From contig CAJOLX010000006.1 in the NCBI GenBank assembly GCA_905235625.1, positions 39,003 through 103,002 of the forward strand: a DNA stretch of 64,000 nt. Direction: 5' to 3'. Both the position numbers and the translations under genes were made by a program. The notes under the pieces were generated by a model, which worked only from the letters and a program-made list of their open reading frames with translations, ran no database searches and had not been told where the DNA came from. Shown piece after piece: positions 28,157-38,435 of this stretch (positions are counted from its first letter, which is position 1; every line of letters starts with the position of its first letter). The DNA comes from an uncultured Clostridia bacterium. GTDB lineage: Bacteria > Bacillota > Clostridia > Oscillospirales > Acutalibacteraceae.

Positions 28157-29992
28157 ATGAAGAAACATTTAAAAAGAGCGCTGACTCTGGCGCTCTGCGC
28201 GCTTATGCTCGCGCCGTTTTCTTTCACGGCTTTTGCGGCAGAGGCGAAAAGGACGAGCTGTTCCGACGACTGTGAATTTTACCCGACCATTATCGTGCCG
28301 GGTCTCGGTCAGTCAAGCGTTTGCGTAACCGATGACGACGGAAACTTTGTGCTCGATAAAGACGGAAACAAAATCTCCGCCTTCCCCGCCTACATTCAGA
28401 TTGACAAAATCGTAAAGAGAATTCTTCCCTCTGCTCTCGCAACTCTCGCTCTTCAAAAGGACGTGGGCTTTTCGGATGCGTTTGCCGACGTTATTGACGA
28501 CTGCTTCGGCATAAACTCAAGCGACCTTGAGGCTCAGAATACGGGCAACGTAATCACCGAAAAGTTCCCTTATTCCTACGAGGAATGCAGCGAATACGAG
28601 AGAAGCATAATCAACAGCCACATTCCCTTTGATATTTACCCCACCGACCTTCCGAAGGACCACTTATATTATTTCTCATACAATTCCTTCGGCAATCACA
28701 TCGACCTCGTGGACGAGCTTTATGATTACGTTCAGCTTGTAAAGGCGCAGACGGGCCATGACAAAATCAACATCGTGCCCATCAGCCAGGGCGGCGGCAT
28801 TTTTGCTGGACTTTTGGAATATCATCCCGACGTTGCAAATGATTTTCACAAGGTGATTTGCATCGTTCCCGCGCTCAACGGCTCAAGAATAATAGGCGAC
28901 GTTTTTAACGGCCGCATAAAATTCCTTGACGCCGATTATCTCTATAACGGCTTCCTCGAGGAGCTCCGCCTGCTCGACGAATACACGGCAAGGCTTATTG
29001 AGATACTCGTGCGCATTCTGCCCGATGAGGTTATCATGGCTTCGCTTGAAAAGGGCGTTGACCACCTCGTTGAAAACGTGATGATAAGAAGCACGAGCAT
29101 GTGGTCGCTTTGCCCTGCTGAGGATTATCCGGGCGCTGCCGAAAAATATCTTTCTTCGCCCGAAATGGCGGATATAAAAGCTCAGACCGACAAATACTAT
29201 CACGCTCAGCTTAACGCGCGCGACAACGTGCAGAAGCTTGTTGATATGGGCGTGCAGGTGTTTAACGTTGCGGAATACAACTTCCCGATAATCAACGTCG
29301 GCGATAACTGGAACACCGAAAACGGAGATTATATCATACAGCTTGACTCCACCTCAATGGGCGCTTATTCCGCAAACTGCGGCGAAACTCTGCCCGACGA
29401 TTACGTTCAGAAGAACACCCACTGCTCCAATCCCGGGCACAACCACATTTCTCCCGACAGAGTCGTTGACGCTTCCGCAGGCCTTCTGCCCGATACTACC
29501 TTCTATTTTGAGGGTCAGAGGCACGACCTTACTCAGCATAACGACGTCATATTGAAAATCGCAATGCGGCTTATCGCTGACGATGACATCAAGGACGTTT
29601 ATTCTTCACCCGAATTCCCGCAGTTCCTTTCCGGCAGAAACGTTAAAAATCTGCTTGAGCTTATCGACACAGCCGAAAGCCTTGACGGAGCGTTCATTCT
29701 GCCCGCAAGGCGCAGAGCAATTGACGACGCCGTTAAAAACGCAAAAGAGATTATGAACGACAATCTCGCGACCGGTGATCGGATGAAAGAGAGCGAGCAG
29801 GCTCTCGCGAAAGCTCTCGCCGCGGTAGGCAAAGCGGAAGTTGAAAAAGAAAAAAATCCCGCCCTTCTCAGAAGAATCAGCGAGTATCTTTATGATAATT
29901 TCGGCACGAACGGTTACTCCGAAATGCCGGCTGTTATTCTTAAGAAAATAGGCGGAAATATAACGGATTTCTTCAAATCAATTTTCGCGTAA
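28157..29992 (+). CDS. secreted alpha/beta hydrolase-like protein
   Basis: Signal peptide; PTIIVPGLGQSSV; KINIVPISQGGGIFAGLLEY nucleophile-elbow-like; ATG at 28157 with gggagg RBS. Confidence 0.75.
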   Translation: MKKHLKRALTLALCALMLAPFSFTAFAAEAKRTSCSDDCEFYPTIIVPGLGQSSVCVTDDDGNFVLDKDGNKISAFPAYIQIDKIVKRILPSALATLALQKDVGFSDAFADVIDDCFGINSSDLEAQNTGNVITEKFPYSYEECSEYERSIINSHIPFDIYPTDLPKDHLYYFSYNSFGNHIDLVDELYDYVQLVKAQTGHDKINIVPISQGGGIFAGLLEYHPDVANDFHKVICIVPALNGSRIIGDVFNGRIKFLDADYLYNGFLEELRLLDEYTARLIEILVRILPDEVIMASLEKGVDHLVENVMIRSTSMWSLCPAEDYPGAAEKYLSSPEMADIKAQTDKYYHAQLNARDNVQKLVDMGVQVFNVAEYNFPIINVGDNWNTENGDYIIQLDSTSMGAYSANCGETLPDDYVQKNTHCSNPGHNHISPDRVVDASAGLLPDTTFYFEGQRHDLTQHNDVILKIAMRLIADDDIKDVYSSPEFPQFLSGRNVKNLLELIDTAESLDGAFILPARRRAIDDAVKNAKEIMNDNLATGDRMKESEQALAKALAAVGKAEVEKEKNPALLRRISEYLYDNFGTNGYSEMPAVILKKIGGNITDFFKSIFA

Positions 29993-30006
29993 AACTCAAT
30001 AAAAAC

Positions 30007-30046
30007 GGGGCTGTCATCGGCGCTTTTCGGCGTTTGTGACAGCCCC
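30007..30046. terminator. bidirectional terminator between convergent genes
   Basis: GGGGCTGTCA ... TGACAGCCCC with flanking A and T runs. Confidence 0.85.
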
Positions 30047-30064
30047 TGTTTTTTACTTTTAATT

Positions 30065-31165
30065 TTATGCCTTGTCAAACACTTCGGAGCACTGCTTTAA
30101 GTATTCCGTTACCTCGAGGTGCTGAGGGCAGGCGTTTTCGCACTGACCGCAGCCGATGCAGTCGCACGCTCTCGAAGAAGCGGTGACGGCGGCTTCATAG
30201 TCGGCGGCGCCCTCTTCCGTTTTGCCGAAAATGAGCTGTTTGTTCCTCGCGGCAAACACGGCGGGGATGGGTATCTGCTTTGGGCAGCCCTTCGCGCAGT
30301 ATCCGCAGGCGGTGCAGGGGATTGATTTCACTGCGTTAAAAGCCTGCCTTGCTTTGAGAATTGTTTCTTCTTCGCTTTTTGAAAGGCCTTTAAAATCCTT
30401 CATAACGTTAAGGTTATCCTGCATCTGCTCAATGTTTGACATGCCCGAAAGCACGGAGCGAACGCCGTCAAGCGAAGCGGCAAAGCGCAGCGCCCACGAG
30501 GCGTAAGAAGCGTCGGGCTCGGCGGCTTTTAAAATGTCTTTGACCTCCTGCGGCGGGTCGGCAAGGCTGCCGCCCTTGACAGGCTCCATTATCACTATTT
30601 CTTTGCCGTGCTTTCTCGCGACCTCGTAATTTTCTCTTGACCTTACTTTTTCGCTCTCCCAGTCGCAGTAGTTAATCTGAAGCTGAACGAAATCAACGTC
30701 GGGATGCTCCGTTAAGAGCTTATCGAGCAATTCGGGGCCTCCGTGAAATGAAAAACCGTAGTTTTTGATTTTACCCTTTTTCTGCTCTTCTTTAACGAAT
30801 TCCCAAAGGTCAAATTTATCATATCTGCCGTAATTTTTTTCCATAAGGCTGTGCAGCAGATAATAATCAAAATATTCCGCTTTTGTCTTTTTAAGGCTCG
30901 TGTCAAGCTGAGAACGCGCCATTTTTTCGGTAAGAGCTATGGATGCGTTCAGCTTTGTCGCGAGGGTATAGGTCTCTCTTTTGTGCCTTGAGCAGAGCGC
31001 CTTGCACGCGGCGTCTTCCGAGCCGGGGTAGATGTAAGCGGTGTCAAAATAAGTGCCGCCCGCCTCGATAAACATATCCGCCATTTTGCTCGTTTGCTCA
31101 ATATCGATTGAAAGCGCCTTTTTCGGCAGACGCATGAGCCCGAATCCAAGCTTCATATTTATCAC
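30065..31165 (-). CDS. aldo/keto reductase with C-terminal 4Fe-4S domain
   Basis: GFGLMRLP, TYFDTAYIYPGSE, CTACGYCAKGCPKQIPIP, CIGCGQCENACPQHLEV. Confidence 0.93.
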   Translation of the reverse strand: MINMKLGFGLMRLPKKALSIDIEQTSKMADMFIEAGGTYFDTAYIYPGSEDAACKALCSRHKRETYTLATKLNASIALTEKMARSQLDTSLKKTKAEYFDYYLLHSLMEKNYGRYDKFDLWEFVKEEQKKGKIKNYGFSFHGGPELLDKLLTEHPDVDFVQLQINYCDWESEKVRSRENYEVARKHGKEIVIMEPVKGGSLADPPQEVKDILKAAEPDASYASWALRFAASLDGVRSVLSGMSNIEQMQDNLNVMKDFKGLSKSEEETILKARQAFNAVKSIPCTACGYCAKGCPKQIPIPAVFAARNKQLIFGKTEEGAADYEAAVTASSRACDCIGCGQCENACPQHLEVTEYLKQCSEVFDKA

Positions 31166-31166
31166 C

Positions 31167-31751
31167 TCAGGGCCTGTTGATCAGAATTTTTCTCGCAAAG
31201 CTTACGCAGTAATCCGCCATTTTTTCGGGCGGCTCCGCCATGCCGTTTTTGCACCACTCGATTATAACTTTTTTGAGCGCTATTTCAACGGCTACAACGT
31301 CGTAATAATCATAAGCGCCGTAAGTGTTGATTTTTTTGTCAACGTAAGTTTTGCCGCACAAAATCTCGTAGCTTATCAGCTTTGAATTTAAAAGAACGTC
31401 GCAATACTTTTTGTTTTCTTTGAGAAAAGTGAACAAATCAAACAGCGAAGCTCTGCTTTTGTCTTCGTCCGCTTTATCGTCAAAAAATTCATCGACCAAT
31501 TTAACGATGAGATTGTCGAGCTCTTTTACAACGTCCGTTTTGCTCTTGAAATTTCTGTAAAAAGCGGTGCGGGAAACTCCGGCTCTGTCAACGATTTCGG
31601 TAACCGTGATTTTTTCAAAAGGCTTTTCGGCGGCAAGAAGCACCAAAGCGCCGAGAATGCTGTTGCGGGTGATCTGCCTTGACTTTTCATTTGACAGCTT
31701 AAGCAGCTCGTCTTTGCTGAGCTTCCTTAACTTTTCGTCCATCGGTATCAT
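31167..31751 (-). CDS. TetR/AcrR family transcriptional regulator
   Basis: ITVTEIVDRAGVSRTAFYRNFKSKTDVV. Confidence 0.9.
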   Translation of the reverse strand: MIPMDEKLRKLSKDELLKLSNEKSRQITRNSILGALVLLAAEKPFEKITVTEIVDRAGVSRTAFYRNFKSKTDVVKELDNLIVKLVDEFFDDKADEDKSRASLFDLFTFLKENKKYCDVLLNSKLISYEILCGKTYVDKKINTYGAYDYYDVVAVEIALKKVIIEWCKNGMAEPPEKMADYCVSFARKILINRP

Positions 31752-31810
31752 CCTCTTAAAAGATATGCCTTGTTACGGGCATAAGGTGTCGGAGATTTGT
31801 ATAAACTGAC

Positions 31811-32659
31811 TTACAAGAGCGCGAGCGCAAGTATGCCGAGCATTGAGAGCAAAACGGATATGATTTCTTTTTTGCCGGGCTTTTTTTGAGTGAAAAAGCT
31901 GTAAACCGTTGAAAGAATCATAACTCCGCCCGTAGCGAACGGATACTGCGCCGAGGCGGGCAAAACCCTGAGAGAAATGAGCAAAAGCAGATTGCCCACG
32001 GCGCACATTACACCGTAACCGCCCATATAAACGAGCCCCTTGCCTTTGACAATGCCGATTTTCTCTTTCGGAAAAATCATCAGAACGAGGCACAGTATCA
32101 CTATGAACGCTTCAATCAGCACGGAATATCCCGCGTCGCTCGTTTTGTTAAAATCGGCGGCGCTGAAAAACTTGTTGATAACGCCGTAAAGACCGTTTGT
32201 TATGAAAACTCCCGCATAGTAGCCGGCGGCGCCCTTTTTGCTGCCCTTTTCAATAGTGAAAACGAGCGAAACGGCAACAAGCGCAAGGCAGATGATTTTG
32301 CCCGCGGTCAGCTCTTCGTCAAAAAAGATAATTCCCGCGGCAAACGGCATGACCATGCCGCCGAGCATGCTGAAAACGGAATACTTTGAAAGATTCGTTT
32401 TGTCGAGAGCGCGCAGCGAAAAGACGTTGAAGAATATCACGTCAACCGCCGCGACGAAAGCGACAACGGCTGTGAAAGCCGTTATTTCAAAGTGAAATTT
32501 GTTTATTATGAGCAGCGCCGCGAATCCCGCGAAATGCGAGCCTGCGGCAAATTTCAAAACAGCGTCCGTGCCCGAGCCGTACTTTTCGCGGTATTTGTCG
32601 CTGAAAACGAACACCAGGCTGAAAAGCAGGGCGGAAATGCTTATAACTCCGTAATACAT
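31811..32659 (-). CDS. EamA/DMT family transporter
   Basis: Multiple TM with DMT-like architecture. Confidence 0.75.
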   Translation of the reverse strand: MYYGVISISALLFSLVFVFSDKYREKYGSGTDAVLKFAAGSHFAGFAALLIINKFHFEITAFTAVVAFVAAVDVIFFNVFSLRALDKTNLSKYSVFSMLGGMVMPFAAGIIFFDEELTAGKIICLALVAVSLVFTIEKGSKKGAAGYYAGVFITNGLYGVINKFFSAADFNKTSDAGYSVLIEAFIVILCLVLMIFPKEKIGIVKGKGLVYMGGYGVMCAVGNLLLLISLRVLPASAQYPFATGGVMILSTVYSFFTQKKPGKKEIISVLLSMLGILALALL

Positions 32660-32671
32660 AATGGCTTTAAG

Positions 32672-33397
32672 TTATTTTGCGGGGTCAAATGAAGGAATGA
32701 CCTGCAGCTTGAAGAGATTGTTCTTATGCAGAGTGTCAATTCTTTCTTTGGTCTTTTCGTCGTCGATTTCACCCGTGCGGATGTATCTGTCAAGCACGGC
32801 GTATGTAAAGCCGAGGTTATCCTCGTCCGTTTTGCCGCTCAGACCGTCCGAGGGAGTTTTGTCTATGAGAGAGGCGGGCAGACCGAGAAGCCTGCCGATT
32901 TCTTTCACTTCATGCACGGTAAGATTCGCGAGCGGGCTGAAATCACCTGCGCTGTCGCCGTATCTCGTTGAGTAGCCGACCCAGTCTTCCGACATATTGC
33001 AGGTGTTTGCCACTCTGCCGTTATTGCTCTGAGACACAGCGTAAAGCACCGACATTCTTATTCTCGGCGGCAGATTTATTCTGCTCTGTTCGCTCAGCTC
33101 AAACGGAATTGCGTTTTTAACGCCGTTTACAGCCTCGGCGATGTTTACGACGCAGTGCTTTATGCCGAGTGTGTCAACGAGCAGGTGAGCGCAGTCAATG
33201 TCGCTTTGCTCGCCGTTAGGCATAAGAACGCCTATCACTCTGTCTTTGCCGAGCGCCTCAACGCAGAGAGCGGCGGTAACGGAGCTGTCTTTGCCGCCGG
33301 AAATGCCCACAACGGCGTTACAGCCCTTTCCGTTTTCTTCAAAGAAGTTTCTTATCCATTCAACGCAGGCGTCCTTAACGTTTTTTGCATCAAACAT
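32672..33397 (-). CDS. nadE: ammonia-dependent NAD(+) synthetase
   Basis: VVGISGGKDSSVTAALCVEALG PP-loop, NTCNMSEDWVGYSTRYGDSAGDFSPLANLTVHEV. Confidence 0.93.
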   Translation of the reverse strand: MFDAKNVKDACVEWIRNFFEENGKGCNAVVGISGGKDSSVTAALCVEALGKDRVIGVLMPNGEQSDIDCAHLLVDTLGIKHCVVNIAEAVNGVKNAIPFELSEQSRINLPPRIRMSVLYAVSQSNNGRVANTCNMSEDWVGYSTRYGDSAGDFSPLANLTVHEVKEIGRLLGLPASLIDKTPSDGLSGKTDEDNLGFTYAVLDRYIRTGEIDDEKTKERIDTLHKNNLFKLQVIPSFDPAK

Positions 33398-33398
33398 T

Positions 33399-34427
33399 TT
33401 ATTTCACCTTGATTATGACGTCGCCGCAGGTGGGCTTTAATCCGTCAATGAATTTTTGCACGGCGGCTGCGGAGGGCATTGCCTCGGAGCAGCTGTGTGC
33501 CGATACGAGCATGGAAGCGGAAGCGGTTGCGAATTCAAGAGCCTCGGCTACTTCCTTGCCCTGAAGAAGAGAATAAATGAACGCGCTCGCGTATCCGTCG
33601 CCGCCGCCGAAGCCCTTGAGGAGCTTCACGGGGAACGTGTTCACTTTGTAAGCGCTGCCGTCGTCAAGATAGGCGTAGGAGCCTTCCTTGCCGTGCTTTA
33701 TGATAACGATTTTGTTGCCGTAGGAGAACCAGCGGGCGGCGGATTCCTCGTCGTTCGCGCAGGCGCCGTCGATTTTTTCGGTGAGGTCAAATTCTTCTCT
33801 CGAGCCGATAACGATGTCGCTGTTTTTGGCGGCGATTGAATAATAAATCGAAATCTCGTCAAAATTCTTCCAGGTATAGCTTCTGTAATCTATGTCGAAG
33901 ATGACCTTCACTCCGTTTTTCTTCGCAAGGAAAAGAGTTTTGAGAGCCGCTTCTCTCGAAGGAGAGGCGCAAAGAGCCGTGCCGGAAATAACTACGGCTT
34001 TGGCGCTCTTTACGTATTCCTCGTCAACGTCGTCAACGTTTACCATAAGGTCGGCAACGCCGTCGCGATACATGAGAATGCTGCTCTGAGTGGGGGAAAG
34101 TATCTCGGTGAAGGTAAGGCCGAGGTTTTCTCCGTTTTCACATCTGAAAATGTGAGAAGTGTCTATGCCTTCTTTTTTGAAATAGTCAGTTACGTAATCG
34201 CCGAACTGATCGTCCGAAACTCTCGCTATAAAGCCGCATTTCGCGCCTAGTCTCGCGAGGCCGACGGCTATGTTAGCGGGGGAGCCGCCCACGTATTTGT
34301 TGAAGTTGCTGCTTTCGCTCAGCGGCATATTCATATCCGTGGGATTAAAGTCGATGGCGACTCTGCCAATGGGGATAATGTCCAGAGGTTTGCTTTGGTC
34401 AAATTCGATATAGCTCATTTTTGTCAC
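33399..34427 (-). CDS. iolC: 5-dehydro-2-deoxygluconokinase (PfkB family)
   Basis: IGRVAIDFNPTDMNMPLSESSNFNKYVGGSPANIAVGLARLG; YRDGVADLMVNVDDVDEEYVKSAKAVVISGTALCASPSREA. Confidence 0.85.
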   Translation of the reverse strand: MTKMSYIEFDQSKPLDIIPIGRVAIDFNPTDMNMPLSESSNFNKYVGGSPANIAVGLARLGAKCGFIARVSDDQFGDYVTDYFKKEGIDTSHIFRCENGENLGLTFTEILSPTQSSILMYRDGVADLMVNVDDVDEEYVKSAKAVVISGTALCASPSREAALKTLFLAKKNGVKVIFDIDYRSYTWKNFDEISIYYSIAAKNSDIVIGSREEFDLTEKIDGACANDEESAARWFSYGNKIVIIKHGKEGSYAYLDDGSAYKVNTFPVKLLKGFGGGDGYASAFIYSLLQGKEVAEALEFATASASMLVSAHSCSEAMPSAAAVQKFIDGLKPTCGDVIIKVK

Positions 34428-34442
34428 CTTTCTTTAAGTTTC

Positions 34443-35288
34443 TTATGCTTTTCCGGCGCAGCCGAATATTTCTATATGCTTCATCGCGTTTTTATACGCT
34501 CCGTCCACCTCTGCCTGCTGCAAATCGTAATATCCGTTTATCGCAGAGGCGGAGTAGGCGTTTCTGACAGACGCTTCAACGCTGTCAAAGGTCGCCGTGG
34601 CGATATTTATTTTGTGAATGCCCAGAGAAATGCACTTTCTGAAGTCGTCGGGCAAAATTCCCGTGCCGCCGTGAAGCACGAGCGGAGCGTCAACGAGCTT
34701 TGCCGTTTGCTCGAGAATGTCAAATCTCAGCTTCGGAGCCTGTTTGTAGTTGCCGTGAGCGTTGCCTATAGCGACCGCGAGAGCGTCAACGCCCGTTATT
34801 TCGGCAAATTCCTTTGCCTGAGTGGGTGAAGTGCAGTTGATCGCTATGTTTTCGCTGCCGTCTTCGCTGCCGCCGACGCAACCGATTTCTCCTTCGCAGT
34901 CGGCGCCGAAGCTCTTTGCGAGAGCGTTGATTTTTGAAGTGGTTTCGGCGTTTTCTTCAAACGGCAGATGCGAGCCGTCAAACATAACGCTTGTGAAACC
35001 GAGCTCGAGAGCGAGCTTGATTTTTTCTTCCGTTTTGCCGTGGTCAAAGTGAACCGCGACGGGCACGGAGCAGTTTTTCGCGGCTGCTGCCATGAGAGGC
35101 CCGATAACCTCAAGAGGGGACTGCTTGAGTCTTACCTCGGCTATCTGCAAAATAGCGGGGCTCTTCGTTTCTTCCGCCGCCTTGAGCACGCCGAGCACCA
35201 TTTCCATATTGGCCACGCTGAAGGAGCCTACGGCATATCCTTCCGCCTGAGCTTTTTTGAGCAGAGGGCTCATTTTAGTCAGCGCCAT
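34443..35288 (-). CDS. class II fructose-bisphosphate aldolase family (IolJ-like possible)
   Basis: AEGYAVGSFSVANMEM, VAVHFDHGKTEEKIKLALELGFTSVMFDGSHLPFEEN, LVLHGGTGI. Confidence 0.9.
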   Translation of the reverse strand: MALTKMSPLLKKAQAEGYAVGSFSVANMEMVLGVLKAAEETKSPAILQIAEVRLKQSPLEVIGPLMAAAAKNCSVPVAVHFDHGKTEEKIKLALELGFTSVMFDGSHLPFEENAETTSKINALAKSFGADCEGEIGCVGGSEDGSENIAINCTSPTQAKEFAEITGVDALAVAIGNAHGNYKQAPKLRFDILEQTAKLVDAPLVLHGGTGILPDDFRKCISLGIHKINIATATFDSVEASVRNAYSASAINGYYDLQQAEVDGAYKNAMKHIEIFGCAGKA

Positions 35289-36438
35289 TTGACTTCACCT
35301 CATTTTTATCGCTGTAATATATTGCTGTGCATATAAGGCTCGTGAGCGGCAGGGTGAGCAGCATGCCCAAGCTGCCGGCGAGAGCCTGAAGAAGCTCAAA
35401 AACTATGATTTCTCTGTTGATTACCTGCTGAAGATTCGCGTTGTAGGATATGAGCAAAAGCACGCACGTGAGGTTGCTGCCGATATAGGCGAGCACAAGC
35501 GTGTTTGCCATGGTGCCCATCATATCTCCGCCTATTCTGAGGCCCGAGCGCATAAGCTCCGGCTTTGTAATATGCGGCGATTTTTCTTTTACCTCCCAAA
35601 GAGATGAAGAGATGCTCATCGCAACGTCCATCACCGCACCGAGAGCGCCGACGATTATCATCGCAAACATAATGCCCTTCATATCTATCGGGTCGTTCGG
35701 ATAAAGCCTGTAAAGATAAATGGATTCTTCCTCGAGCAGGCCCGTGAGATTTAAGAATTTATCGGTTAGATAAGTTATTATTCCCGCGCACGCAACTCCG
35801 CTCAGACAACCGAGCAGGGCGCAGGCGGATTTTTTGCCGAATCCGCTCACCAAAGCGAGCGTAACGGCGGTTATGAACACACAGATGAGTATGCTCCACA
35901 AATAGATGTTTTTATTGTTAAGAATTGCGGGCACGAGCACGCAGAAAACAGCAAGGCAGGTTATTCCGAGCGAAACTATCGTTTTAAAGCCCTGCGCTTT
36001 TGAAAACAGCATAACGAGCAGGCAGAAAATCGCGCCGAGAATCGCTATCGGAGCAATTCTGAAATAATCGCCGAAATAGTAAACCGTTTCGCCTTCTTCG
36101 CTTATGCCCTCAACGAGTATGGTGTCGTTCTGCTCCACCTGACGGGGGCTGAAAGCGTAGGTTCTGTCAATTTCCTGCATAACGTCAATAGTTTTGCCGC
36201 GCAGCCTGCCCGAGAGCGCCTGAGCCTTGAAATAAACCATGCTGTATCCGGCGTCGCCCGTAACGTTTGAGCTTTCAACGTTTGTAATCCTTATCACTTT
36301 CGCCCTTATCGTTTCGCCCGAGGGGTCGCCCTTGAAAACGCCTTCGCTGCCGACCGCGGCTCGGTAGCCGACAAGGATGATGATGACAGAAAGTATTACC
36401 GTAACGATTTGACCTATCGTGTTTTTGCCGTTATTCAT
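35275..36438 (-). CDS. YibE/F-like family membrane protein
   Basis: N-terminal extracellular domain plus multiple TMs; GALGAVMDVAMSISSSLWEVKEKSPHITKPELMRSGLRIGGDMMGTMANTLVLAYIG. Confidence 0.85.
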   Translation of the reverse strand: MNNGKNTIGQIVTVILSVIIILVGYRAAVGSEGVFKGDPSGETIRAKVIRITNVESSNVTGDAGYSMVYFKAQALSGRLRGKTIDVMQEIDRTYAFSPRQVEQNDTILVEGISEEGETVYYFGDYFRIAPIAILGAIFCLLVMLFSKAQGFKTIVSLGITCLAVFCVLVPAILNNKNIYLWSILICVFITAVTLALVSGFGKKSACALLGCLSGVACAGIITYLTDKFLNLTGLLEEESIYLYRLYPNDPIDMKGIMFAMIIVGALGAVMDVAMSISSSLWEVKEKSPHITKPELMRSGLRIGGDMMGTMANTLVLAYIGSNLTCVLLLISYNANLQQVINREIIVFELLQALAGSLGMLLTLPLTSLICTAIYYSDKNEVKSNGAD

Positions 36439-36441
36439 TTA

Positions 36442-37632
36442 TCAGTCTCCGAACATAAGCAGCAGGAAGCCGGCGGCGATTGCGGAGCCGATAACTCCGG
36501 CAACGTTCGGGCCCATTGCGTGCATAAGAAGGAAGTTTGAAGAATTGTATTTTCTGCCCTCTGTTTGAGAAACTCTCGCTGCCATAGGCACGGCGGAAAC
36601 GCCCGCGGAGCCAATGAGGGGGTTTACTTTTCCGCCCGTCACAAGGTAGAGCAGCTTGCCCAGAAGCAATCCGCCCGCGGTTGAAAAAGCAAACGCCACA
36701 AGGCCGAGAGCCACTATCGCGAGGGTTGTCGGCTGAAGGAACTTATCGCCCGCGGCGGTAGCTCCGACGGTGGTGCCGAGCATAATGGTGACGATGTTGC
36801 AAAGTGAATTCTGAGCCGTGTCGCTCAGCCTGTCGGTAACTCCGCATTCTTTAAACAGATTGCCGAGCATCAAAAATCCTATGAGCGGAGCGGCGTCGGG
36901 CAGAAGAAGCGAAACTATGACGAAAACGGCGATGGGGAAAATGATTTTTTCCGTTTTTGTCACTTCTCGGAGCTGCTTCATTTCGACCTTGCGCTCTTTT
37001 TCGGTGGTCAGCGCCTTCATAATCGGGGGCTGAATGAGCGGAATGAGAGCCATGTAAGAATAAGCGGCGAGAGCTATGGGGCCGAGCAAATCCGGCGCAA
37101 GCTTTGAGGCGACAAGTATTGCCGTCGGGCCGTCCGCGCCGCCGATTATCGCTATCGAAGCGGCGTCACTGGGAGTAAAGCCTATCCAGGGGATTTTGCC
37201 CAGAGCTATAGCTATAACGAAAGCAACGTAAATGCCGAGCTGAGCCGCGGCGCCGAGCAAAAGGCTGATGGGGTTTGCGAGCAGAGGCCCGAAATCGGTC
37301 ATGGCGCCTATGCCCATAAATATAAGACACGGGAAAATTGAGCTCTTGACTCCGGCGTAAATGAGCATGAGCACGCCGTCATTGTACCAGTGAGCTCCCT
37401 CAACGGCCTGTTCGGGATAAATGAGCCCGGCGGGGTCAGCCATAAGCCCCGTTTCGGGCATATTGGCAAGCAGCATTCCGAACGCTATGGGCACGAGCAA
37501 AAGGGGCTCGAATTTTTTTGCTATCGCAAGATAGAGGAACACAAAGGAAACGAGTATCATCACCGCGTTTTGCCACGACAGAGAGGCAAAGCCGGACGAC
37601 ACCAATATTCCCTTTAAAACGTCAATTATCAT
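36442..37632 (-). CDS. oadB: Na+-translocating decarboxylase beta subunit
   Basis: [81 protein letters not shown]. Confidence 0.95.
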   Translation of the reverse strand: MIIDVLKGILVSSGFASLSWQNAVMILVSFVFLYLAIAKKFEPLLLVPIAFGMLLANMPETGLMADPAGLIYPEQAVEGAHWYNDGVLMLIYAGVKSSIFPCLIFMGIGAMTDFGPLLANPISLLLGAAAQLGIYVAFVIAIALGKIPWIGFTPSDAASIAIIGGADGPTAILVASKLAPDLLGPIALAAYSYMALIPLIQPPIMKALTTEKERKVEMKQLREVTKTEKIIFPIAVFVIVSLLLPDAAPLIGFLMLGNLFKECGVTDRLSDTAQNSLCNIVTIMLGTTVGATAAGDKFLQPTTLAIVALGLVAFAFSTAGGLLLGKLLYLVTGGKVNPLIGSAGVSAVPMAARVSQTEGRKYNSSNFLLMHAMGPNVAGVIGSAIAAGFLLLMFGD

Positions 37633-37645
37633 TGAAAATTCCTCC

Positions 37646-38032
37646 TCAGCTTATAACGGCGAGGAGCGCGCCTGAATCGACAGTATCGCCCTTTTTAACG
37701 AGAATCTGTCTCACGGTGCCGCCGCAGGGAGCGGGTATCTCGTTTTCCATTTTCATCGCTTCAAGGATTATAAGCACGTCGCCTGCCGATACCGCGTCGC
37801 CTTCCTTAACGCAAACGTCAAGGACTGTGCCGGGCATGGGAGCGGGCACTCTTGAGCCCTGCGCCGCGGCGGGAGCCGGAGCGGGGGCTGCGGGAGCGGC
37901 GGCAGGAGCCGGAGCCGGAGCGGCGGGCGCTGCCGGAGCTTGGGGGGTATCATAAGTAGAGGTTATGACAGCCTCGGTTTCATCAACTTCAACTTCGTAG
38001 TTTTTTCCGTTTAAAGTAACAACGTATTTCAT
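37646..38032 (-). CDS. biotin carrier protein of oxaloacetate decarboxylase
   Basis: C-terminal EAMKMENEI biotinylation motif after an Ala/Pro-rich linker. Confidence 0.93.
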   Translation of the reverse strand: MKYVVTLNGKNYEVEVDETEAVITSTYDTPQAPAAPAAPAPAPAAAPAAPAPAPAAAQGSRVPAPMPGTVLDVCVKEGDAVSAGDVLIILEAMKMENEIPAPCGGTVRQILVKKGDTVDSGALLAVIS

Positions 38033-38424
38033 TTCTGTTTCTCCTGCATCAGCCTGATAGATTTGAAGCTCAGCCTGTTGAGCGGTATTCCGCTCTCGTT
38101 GCTCACTATTGCCATTATTACCGCCGCCGTGGGCTCGTCAACGTTTTCAAGCTCGAGAGAGCCCTCGCTCCTGCCGTCGGGCAGGGGAACTCCCGCGGGC
38201 TTTGCGGCGGGCGCGGCGCTCTGAACGGGAGGGATGAAAAACTCCTCTTCGGGCTGATTTTTCTTTCTGCCCGTAAATAATCTAACCGCTTTTGACAAAA
38301 GCTGAATTACGAGAGTGAGCAGAGCAAGCTCAAGCAAAACGACCGCAATACCGGTCACTGCGACAAGCAGCGCCTGCGGCACGGACATCGGCGCCGTAGG
38401 GTCGATAATATAAAGAAGTCTCAT
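38029..38424 (-). CDS. OadG-like gamma subunit
   Basis: Single N-terminal TM (LLVAVTGIAVVLLELALLTLVIQLLSKAV), located between oadA and the carrier. Confidence 0.8.
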   Translation of the reverse strand: MRLLYIIDPTAPMSVPQALLVAVTGIAVVLLELALLTLVIQLLSKAVRLFTGRKKNQPEEEFFIPPVQSAAPAAKPAGVPLPDGRSEGSLELENVDEPTAAVIMAIVSNESGIPLNRLSFKSIRLMQEKQK

Positions 38425-38435
38425 ACCAAATTACC

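Noticed and set aside
37518-37955. Plus-strand ORF with GAGAGAAGAAAGAGAG tail
   Set aside because: Antisense reading of the Ala/Pro linker of the biotin carrier and of oadB.
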